Shown: positions 56,355 through 64,000 of the stretch, piece after piece
Layout of the letters: each line of letters opens with the position of its first letter
Position numbering within the stretch: position 1 is the first letter of the stretch
Assembly: GCA_029204045.2 (NCBI GenBank)
Contig: CM055068.1
Coordinates: forward strand, 31,695,587-31,759,586
Reading direction: 5' to 3'
Length of the DNA: 64,000 nt
Origin: Tillandsia leiboldiana
Lineage: Eukaryota > Streptophyta > Magnoliopsida > Poales > Bromeliaceae
The notes under the pieces: model-generated
Seen by the model: the letters and a program-made list of their open reading frames with translations, nothing else
What the model was told of the DNA's origin: nothing
Databases searched by the model: none
Position numbers and translations under genes: made by a program

Positions 56355-57698
56355 ATGGGTCGGGGGGCTGCCCAAGCAACTGCTGAAAGTGGGGGCCCAG
56401 AGATCCCCGACAGAATGCAAAGATTCGAGGATCAGTTGGCTCAAATGGCTGCAATGATACAACAGTACATGCAGCGGGAGGCCAATGTTCCTGCTGCACC
56501 TGCACCACCTGCAGCACCAGCCTCTGCGACTGAGGGACCTCCTGTTCCTCCTGCATCAGTACCACCGGCTGAATCGGCTGCATCTGAAGCCGTTGCTGCA
56601 ACTGTGGATGCTCCCGGGGTGGCAGGGGGTAACAATCCTAACAATCCTGCGGCCCTGGAAGCTACCAGAGCAACGTACAAGGAAGAAAGATCAAGAGTCA
56701 GGGGAGTCCTGCTGGAGTTTAATAAATTCAAGCCCCAAGAATTCTCAGGCCGTGAAAAGGACCCCTGGGCCCTTGAAGAATGGCTAAACCACATGGAGAA
56801 GCTGTTTATAGATTTGGACACTGAAGAGCGAGATAAGGTGACGCTGGGGGTGCACTGCCTTGGTGTCAGCGCAAGCTTATGGTGGCTGCGCTACCAACGC
56901 CACAATTTTTCTTCTGATGCACCTAAGCCTACCTGGGAGCAATTTAGGGTGGCTCTGTACCACCGCTACCTAAAGGAGACAGCACGAGAAGCATTGGAGC
57001 GGGACTTGGAAAACATGCGCCAAGGAGACCACACCCTGAGGGAGTACGAAGAAGAATTTACGAAAATTGCTGACCTGGTGCCACAAGCGGTGCAGGACGA
57101 GCGTCGCAAGGTTAGATTATTTACTCAAGGCCTGCGACACGAGATCCGGCGTCAGTTGTCTTCACATTTGATCACCGACTACGATGAATGTATCGAGCGC
57201 TGCCTTGCCATTGAGGCTGAATTGAAAATCTCCCGGGCTGAGCGGGCAGCGATGGATAAAGGAAAAGGGATGAAGCGACATTTCGCTGGAAATGGGGAGG
57301 GATCGTCTGGATCATATAGAAGACCCCCTAGACCCCCAGGAAATCAGAACCAAGCCAGTGGTTCTCGGACCTTCAATCGTCAACATAGGGCGAGGCCTTG
57401 CGTCTTCTGCGGGGCAGATCATCAACCCATGACTTGCGACCTGCGCCACGGAAGATGCTATAATTGTGGTCAGCCTGGCCATATCTCTGCTAACTGCCCG
57501 CGGAGATCTGCTGCGAACCCACCAGCATTGGCTGTGCCACCTCTTGCTGCCCGGCCTCCAGCGCCAACCCAGAGCGTGGCTGCCTCAAATCGTCCTTCAT
57601 CGCGCCAAACTGAGGGACCCCGCCAAGTGACGGGAGGACGGGTCTATGCTCTGACACAGCATGGCGAGCCGTCAGGGGAAGGCCCATCGGGAGCTTGA
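56355..57698 (+). CDS. gag: Gypsy Gag, near-intact but original start lost
   Basis: The 447-residue ORF starts at ATG 56355. The second copy shows that the original start was 15 codons upstream; here that codon is ACG (56310-56312). The N-terminus is Ala/Pro-rich. The retrotransposon gag capsid domain runs from about residue 115 (KFKPQEFSGREKDPWALEEW) through VHCLGVSASLWW, TWEQFRVALYHRYL and LREYEEEFTKIADLV to about 295. A basic linker precedes a CCHC knuckle at about residue 367 (CYNCGQPGHISANC), with an additional CVFCGADHQPMTC just before it. Gag would package the RNA. It stops at 57698 with no protease downstream. Confidence 0.9.
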   Translation: MGRGAAQATAESGGPEIPDRMQRFEDQLAQMAAMIQQYMQREANVPAAPAPPAAPASATEGPPVPPASVPPAESAASEAVAATVDAPGVAGGNNPNNPAALEATRATYKEERSRVRGVLLEFNKFKPQEFSGREKDPWALEEWLNHMEKLFIDLDTEERDKVTLGVHCLGVSASLWWLRYQRHNFSSDAPKPTWEQFRVALYHRYLKETAREALERDLENMRQGDHTLREYEEEFTKIADLVPQAVQDERRKVRLFTQGLRHEIRRQLSSHLITDYDECIERCLAIEAELKISRAERAAMDKGKGMKRHFAGNGEGSSGSYRRPPRPPGNQNQASGSRTFNRQHRARPCVFCGADHQPMTCDLRHGRCYNCGQPGHISANCPRRSAANPPALAVPPLAARPPAPTQSVAASNRPSSRQTEGPRQVTGGRVYALTQHGEPSGEGPSGA

Positions 57699-57758
57699 AA
57701 TGTTGAAACAACGATGTAATAAGTTAATACTTAGAAAACTTTTAAAGTATGTTTTGTT

Positions 57759-57796
57759 AAGTTTCGGGGACGAAACTTCTTAGAAGTTGTGGGTAA
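57759..57796 (+). promoter_or_regulatory. PPT region of the gypsy gag-only element
   Basis: AAGTTTCG-GGGA-CGAAACTT is followed by a weak purine tract, AGAAGTTGTGGGTAA, adjoining LTR2 at 57797. Confidence 0.75.
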
Positions 57797-60700
57797 TGTA
57801 GTAATCTAGAAAATTAAAGACTTTATAATTACCTTTGGAATTTATGGAATTGGTAATTTTGGCAAAAATGAGAATTTTTAGTGGTATAATAGTGGCCCAG
57901 AAATATCGATTTTTGATCGGGGTCTGATCTGGAAAATTCGAGATCACCATTGTGATCGTCTCGTCGAAACATAAAAGTTTCATATTCATATGTTTTCGAT
58001 CCGACGGTCGGATCTTCCAGAAATTAGAAATCAAAAGTGGGCCTCGCGACTTAAGTGAATAGTAACCTTCGAATTTTTAATCCCTCGCTTTCACTGATGG
58101 CCGAACCACTATCTAGAGTTTTAACCTAGAGGTATGAGTAATGGAACCTAGCTAATTTTGACGTTCTGAGCGCAATGACATTGACGGATTTCGCGTTTGG
58201 CGACCCGGGTGCATCGAAGTGCGTGCCACACGCGATAATTCGACGAACTTTATGGAACGACTTTTAATCCGAGCGTCGAACGAACCAAACAAATACGCTA
58301 CCTGACAGGTCTCGACGAGCCGGACGTCGTGGCGAAGTCCGTTTCACGAAACGGCGACCGGATTGTCTCGAAATGCGTAGAAAGTGATCAAAATGCAACA
58401 TTTTCTAAACAAAAGGTAATATTTTATGTGCCTAAGTGCTAGGGCTTGTAACCATAAGGGGTTTTGGGCATTTTGCACCTAATAAGAGGATCTCGGAGCT
58501 TTGTGTTTAGGTGTGAATGGAGCTTGGGGGTTTTTGGGTTAAAGAATCTTTTATTAAACTCTATATTGCCTCTTAGACTTCTTGTAACTGCCTCCACTCG
58601 TGTCCTTTGGTTCCCTGCTGTCCTCAAAACCGAGCCCGGAGTGAAGGGGAGCCAAAGAACACCTTCATTGCTTTCCCAAACCGAGAGAGATAGAGAAGGA
58701 GAGAAAGAAGGGAAGTTGAACCAAACTCCTCCAAGCTTTGATCTAGAGTGCTCTGGGGGACTTCCTTGGTGTCGGTGGACCTCCCTAGGTGCTGTCCGAG
58801 GTGGCGCGAAGAAGAAGAAGAAGAAGATAGAACCGGCTTCTTCCCATCTTCCCCGAGTTCGGCAAGGTGAGTCTCTTTAACCTTGGATTATAGAAAGCCC
58901 GAGACCCTTAGCAGTGGACTCATTAGGTCCTTAGGATGCTACAGGCCAAGCCAGAAGCCCCCATGCACAGTGCATGGCCGGCTGGGGCATGGGTTGGCCG
59001 GAACCCTAATGGTGCTCCGCCTCGGTTGAACTTCTCAACCAGTGGACCAAGTTGGCCCAAAATTCGTGTGTATGGACTGTAGAACATATTAAATAAATCT
59101 GCAAAGTTTGTTAGAATATGGTTAAGTAAATTTAGAGAAAATCGATGCCCTAGTTTTGTGAAATAATGCACTTCGGGCGAGCTTACAGCTCCGGCGCCGG
59201 CGAGCCTCTCTTCCGTCGGCCACGTGCCCAGAAATGTTCACGGGACCCAGGGGAGTCCATCCATGCCATTGCATGGCTCCCATACATCATGAAAATCATG
59301 ATGTCATGGATAACCCGAAAGTGCATCATGTGGCCGCCGCCGGCGCTCCGGCCAACTTTGGCCGGGGAGGCATGGATGGGAAGCTTTCTATGGACCCAAG
59401 GAGCATTCCCTCCAAGTTACAGAACTCCAGGTTGTCTCTATGCAAAATCGCCATTAGAGGCCATTGAGCTCCAAACCGGAGCTTGCTCCGCCGCGCCGCC
59501 GCCGCACCCCGGGGCCAGCCACATGCATGGGAAGTCTCAGTGAGGTAAATAGCACCTGCTTGTGCTTTTATTTTGATCCCAGAACCTCCTGTTGAATGAT
59601 CACAAATTTCAAGAAAAGGGGTCATCTTCCTTCTCGAGCCCGAGCCCAATCTGGGGTTTTTGGCATGTTTCAACTTGATGAGAAAAGATCCCTGAACTCA
59701 GTAGAGCACTTTGCTTCAAGAAATTCTGGATTTGGTCCAGTAATTGCTGAGAACCAAGCTTTAATTTTGGTTATGTTATGTGTATATGAAAGATGCATGC
59801 CAAGTGTTTGATTAAGTGCCTCATTGAACTTAGAAATGGAATTTGATAAAACTGTAAATATGAAACTTGCTTCTAATGATCCCCTGAGCTTGATGCTCAC
59901 CTCAGATCAAAAGGATTCTGTGTGGAATAAAAGTTGGAGCAAGATGAACTTGTATGTTTGCAAGATAATGGATCTTCTTGATCCAACATATCTGGGCTGC
60001 AATTAGGGTGAGCCCTGTGATCCTTGCAATATTTAAAGACCTTTTCATATACAAAGTTTGCTGGTTTGAAGTTTAAATTAAAAGATATAGTAGAATCAAC
60101 ATAAAACAATAATGTTGGAACAAAACCTTATTCTAGGCTGTTAGCGAAGCCGCGACAGTGCATTCCTGGCTATTTTGGGGTCACTGAACGCGATGCTCGC
60201 GTTAGAAACAGTGTTTGAAGTCTCGGAGAAACAAAAATTAATTTTGGGCTATGTTAGAGAGGGTTTTTATGACCCAAAGTTTTCCGCGGGCACCGTGCTA
60301 CTGCAAATTGGTGAGCACGGTGTTCAGCAAGACATAAGTAACCTGCTGGAAGTGACGGAATGTTAAAATGATTTTCCAGTTGAAAGAACGAGCGAAAACA
60401 GTGCTCAAAAGGCACTAAAATGTATTTTTTGGAACTTTAGGGGTTTTAATGCAAAAATAGACAATGTGTACTGGTTAGTAAAATGTTTAAATGATTCCTA
60501 AGCTTTTCGTTGGGAATCCATCGGCTTTCGTTGAGCGGAAATCGGATAACAGTCCGAGAATCGGCAAAATCGTCGATTTTACGGTATCTGGGTTACAATT
60601 AGAATAACTAAGAGGGTTTTAAGTTGATCTGGGCTTCGGTTAGAGTTAGCGGGATGAATTGATCCCTGATTGGTGATTTTTTGATCCAGGTTGATTCAGT

Positions 60701-62400
60701 TTGCACCTGGAGTTGAGCATTTAGAGGATTACAGATTAATTGCCTGCGCATTGACAGGTGGGTTATCTTCGGTCCGGGGTTTTATCATTTCGGCCCTCTG
60801 TGTACGGTATTGGTTGGACCCCTGTTTTTGATAGCTTAAACATTACTTTGAGCCTGCCTTTCTTTGATTATATTATATCTGCAATCTGCCTGATCTATGC
60901 CTGTTATCTGTTCTATTTTGCCTTACATGATTGGTCCATAGCACCTCTAGCATTTATACTTTTACTCGGACATTTTCATGGTTGATTAGTGAGCTGTTTG
61001 TTCTGCTGATCAAATGATACATCTCTGAGCACATAGATTTATTTAACTGAGGTTTTACCCCGCTTCGTAGGGTCGCCGGAGTCTGTTCTTGTTTGATAGG
61101 ACAAAGGCACTGCTCTGCGAGGTTTGGACCTAAACCCAAGCTTCGTAGTGTCGCCTGAGTCTGTTCATTGTTGATAGGACGAGGGCAATGCTCTTCGAGG
61201 TTTGGACTTTTCAAAACAGTTTTCTCAAAATATGTGTTTTAAGTTTTGTATCATTTGGTTGGTTGTGTGGTTGAGTTGAGTTTATCTGTGAGCTTCTGTT
61301 GAGAGAGATTTGCCTTGATCTTGCATATGAGTTGAGATTTATTGCTGAGTGTTCCTGCATGAGTGTTGAGATTCAGTTGGTTTTTGCCCCTTGCAACCCA
61401 GTGGGATTTCCCGGCTTGTTGCCGATTACCGGTCAGTGGGACCGTTGAGCTTGAGCATTTGCATATGATTCGCCCGCACTGTTGTACTTCACGAACATCA
61501 GCGGATTTGCTACCCGTTAGCGATGTTCTTTACCGGTAAAGTGGTTAGCTGAGGCAACCCGTGACCCTAGTTTGGGGAATGTCAATCAGGTGGTGCCAAG
61601 AGGGCAGCCTTGCCTGAGGTCTTGTGAAGGCCAATATGGTAGCTTGTGATTGGGTCTTTGCGTTTTCATCTATTTGATGCATGTGTTGTTAAGTTGCTTT
61701 AACATGATTCTTTGATTCTTTGATCTGGCTTCTAGTTATCTACCTTTATATGATTCTATGTGATGCCTCTGATTATAGTTCCATTGTTATCTTGCTGATT
61801 GTCCTAACTCCTTGATGTGTTGATTATCCTGATACATATTTTAAATACTGCTAAATTATCTCCTATGCTTGTACCCCAGATTATGAGTTTGCTTTCTTTA
61901 CAGCACCAGTTATATATCTGCTTTACCCTAACCCCTGATCTATACTATCCTCTAGCATTGTATACCAGTAGGTACGATCTGCTATTTCTCGGCTCGTCGT
62001 GCCCACTGGGATACACTCCGGTGTCTCTCACACCCTCGGGTGACTGTTTTTCAGGTCGAGCGGGTGTTGAGATGTCGGGACGAGTTGGTGAGATCACGAG
62101 ATAGAGCTTGACCCTGGACAGCCGATAAGATCAAGTATTTAATTGTTGTTGTATCAAAGTAATGCAATGTAATTGAGAAGTTATGATATTGTAATTTAAT
62201 CTTGCTTAGTAGATGTACGTAGTTAGTACTCTGGTTGTATGCCAAGTGAGCCGTGCATATATAGAAAAGGGCTCAATCCACAGTGGATTGGGACTCTTCT
62301 ATATATGTGGCGGTCTGTTGCGCCCTGGCTGGTTTTAAACTCTGATTTAAAAAAAAAAAAAAAAAAATTTAGACGCTGGTTTTAAACTCGGGGCGTGACA
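57797..62400 (+). repeat. LTR2 of the gypsy gag-only element
   Basis: It is collinear with LTR1. Differences are sparse up to about 60600 and become frequent, mostly single-base indels, from about 60650 to 62400. The upstream hairpin is at 62008-62029 with one mismatch. The A-run has 19 A at 62349-62367. Confidence 0.93.
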
Positions 62401-62407
62401 GATTAGA

Positions 62408-62419
62408 TGGTATCAGAGC
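62408..62419 (+). promoter_or_regulatory. Primer-binding site (tRNA-iMet), copy 2
   Basis: TGGTATCAGAGC lies seven bases after LTR2. Confidence 0.95.
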
Positions 62420-62569
62420 AATAGGAAACGCAATGTCTAGGTTTTGGCTAGGAACGAACCCTAGGATGACTCGTGTACGAGAGAGCGCTGGGTAGTGTTC
62501 TAAGTCTGATAGGTCAAAACAGAAGTTGTGGGTCGACCGTACTAAGATAAATTATTAACTATTGCAGTT

Positions 62570-63958
62570 ATGGCTCGCACTCGGCGTGGTGCTGGTGGTG
62601 GTCAAGGGACTGGCATGGGTCGGGGGGCTGCCCAAGCAACTGCTGAAAGTGGGGGCCCATAGATCCCCGACAGAATGCAAAGATTCGCGGATCAGTTGGA
62701 TCAATGGCTGCAATGATACAACAGTACATGCAGCGGGTGAGGCCAGGTTCCTGCTGCACCGGGCACCACCTGCATCACCAGCCTCTGCGCTGAGGACCTC
62801 CTGTTCCTCCTGCATCAGTACCACCGGCTGAATCGGCTGCATCTGAAGCCGTTGCTGCAACTGTGGATGCTCCCGGGGTTGGCGGGGGGTAACAATCCTA
62901 ACAATCCTGCGGCCCTGGAAGCTGCCAGAGCAACGTACAAGGAAGAAAGATCAAGAGTCAGGGGAGTCCTGCTGGAGTTTAATAAATTCAAGCCCCAAGA
63001 ATTCTCAGGCCGTGAAAGGACCCTGGGCCCCTGAAGAATGGCTTAAACCCACATGGAGGAAGCTGTTTAGAGATTGGACACTGAGGACGCGAGATAAGGT
63101 GACGCTGGGGGTGCACTGCCTCGGTGTCAGCGCAAGCTTATGGTGGCTGCGCTACCAACGCCACAATTTTTCTTCTGATGCACCTAAGCCTACCTGGGAG
63201 CAATTTAGGGTGGCTCTGTACCACCGCTACCTAAAGGAGACAGCACGAGAAGCATTGGAGCGGGACTTGGAAAACATGCGCCAAGGAGACCACACCCTGA
63301 GGGAGTACGAAGAAGAATTTACGAAAATTGCTGACCTGGTGCCACAAGCGGTGCAGGACGAGCGTCGCAAGGTTAGATTATTTACTCAGGCCTGCGACAC
63401 GAGATCCGGCGTAGTTGTCTTCACATTTGATCACCGACTACGACGAATGTATCGAGCGCTGCCTTGCCATTGAGGCTGAATTGAAAATCTCCCGGGCTGA
63501 GCGGGCAGCGATGGATAAAGGAAAAGGGATGAAGCGACAGTTCGCTGGAAATGGGGAGGGATAATCTGGATCAAATAGAAGACCCCCTAGACCCCCAGGA
63601 AATCAGAACCAAGCCAGTGGTTCTCGGACCTTCAATCGTCAACATAGGGCGGGCCTTGCGTCTTCTGCGGGTAGATCATCAACCCATGACTTGCGACCTG
63701 CGCCACGGAAGATGCTATAATTGTGGTCAGCCTGGCCATATCTCTGCTAACTGCCCGCGGAGATCTGCTGCGAACCCACCCATTGGCTGTGCCACCTCTT
63801 GCTGCCCGGCCTCCAGCGCCAACCAGAGCGTGGCTGCTTCTCAAATCGTCCTTCATCGCGCCAAACTGAGGGACCCGCCAAGTGACGGGAGGACGGGTCT
63901 ATGCTCTGACACAGCATGGCGAGCCGTCAGGGGAAGGCCCATCGGGAGCTTGAAATGT
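62570..63958 (+). pseudogene. gag: Second gag copy with many frameshifts
   Basis: This is the same gene as 56310-57698. It keeps the original ATG (62570-62572), but multiple one- and two-base indels break the frame, for example around 62700-62790, 63017-63085 and 63390-63420, and a TAA falls within the linker near 63562. The capsid core (VHCLGVSASLWW to VRLFTQ) and the CCHC knuckle (CYNCGQPGHISANC) are still readable in different frames. Indel density is far higher than in the upstream LTR2 half, which raises the question of sequencing error. Confidence 0.85.
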
Positions 63959-64000
63959 TGAAACAACGATTAATAAGTTAATACTTATAAAACTTTTAAG

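Larger units (their letters stand above)
51527..64000 (+). mobile_element. Gypsy gag-only element in tandem: LTR-gag-LTR-gag...
   Basis: LTR1 is 51527-56140 (4614 bp), internal region 1 is 56141-57796 (1656 bp), LTR2 is 57797-62400 (4604 bp), and internal region 2 runs from 62401 past the window end. Both internal regions begin with the same PBS and contain only gag. The 5-mer before LTR1 is gcggc; the matching TSD must be beyond 64000. The LTR is almost three times as long as the internal region. A second internal region after LTR2 implies unequal recombination between copies, or an assembly artefact. It has no protease, RT or integrase. Confidence 0.93.

Overview
This is a block of plant nuclear heterochromatin made almost entirely of nested LTR retrotransposons. 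The plant signs are a chromovirus-type Ty3/gypsy pol, Sirevirus-type Ty1/copia LTRs and gag, primer-binding sites matching plant initiator-Met tRNA (TGGTATCAGAGC), TAA-flanked PIF/Harbinger-like MITEs and a Mutator-like MITE. An angiosperm is certain to my reading. A monocot is only a guess, and the species is not identifiable. I see no rRNA, tRNA or intact host gene. All coordinates of ends below come from TG...CA termini plus target-site duplications (TSDs) read directly.

Layout. (A) 1-450 is the 3' end of a Sirevirus LTR. 451-15794 is a Tekay-like gypsy chromovirus with decayed gag, deleted CCHC/protease and an almost complete RT-RNaseH-integrase-chromodomain. It is split by a solo LTR (2423-6306, TSD tatag) and by a complete, very young Sirevirus gag-only element (8526-14930, TSD cgagg), and its 3' LTR is truncated at about 15794. 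(B) 15795-21229 is an AT-rich, non-LTR island with three MITEs (16879-17960, 18009-19054, 19720-19891) and a possible degraded host exon. (C) 21230-35175 is a gypsy LTR broken by three inserted LTRs (22499-24948, 25344-29261, 29392-32416), followed by a hybrid zone of protease and gag fragments. (D) 35176-49079 is a solo LTR on the minus strand containing a complete 10.5-kb LARD-like element (36055-46593, TSD cctgc), whose internal region is dominated by 29-bp and 27-bp minisatellites. (E) 49085-64000 is stacked four deep: an LTR fragment, a Sirevirus LTR fragment, a solo LTR fragment, and then a tandem LTR-gag-LTR-gag gypsy element with 4.6-kb LTRs and only 1.66 kb of internal DNA, running off the window.

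How the parts relate. Three complete or near-complete elements carry no polymerase: the Sirevirus gag-only element, the LARD and the gypsy gag-only tandem. They could move only with enzymes from autonomous relatives. The one recognisable polymerase here (the Tekay pol) is broken. The most interesting signal is structural. At least nine LTR copies from diverged families share a 3'-terminal module: a hairpin whose arms change by compensatory substitutions, then GGCGG(R)TCTG, then in several families an A-rich tract, and finally CGGGGCGTGACA. A second conserved hairpin lies about 400-570 bp upstream. A paired palindrome array upstream of the Sirevirus TATA box is a third candidate cis-regulatory structure.
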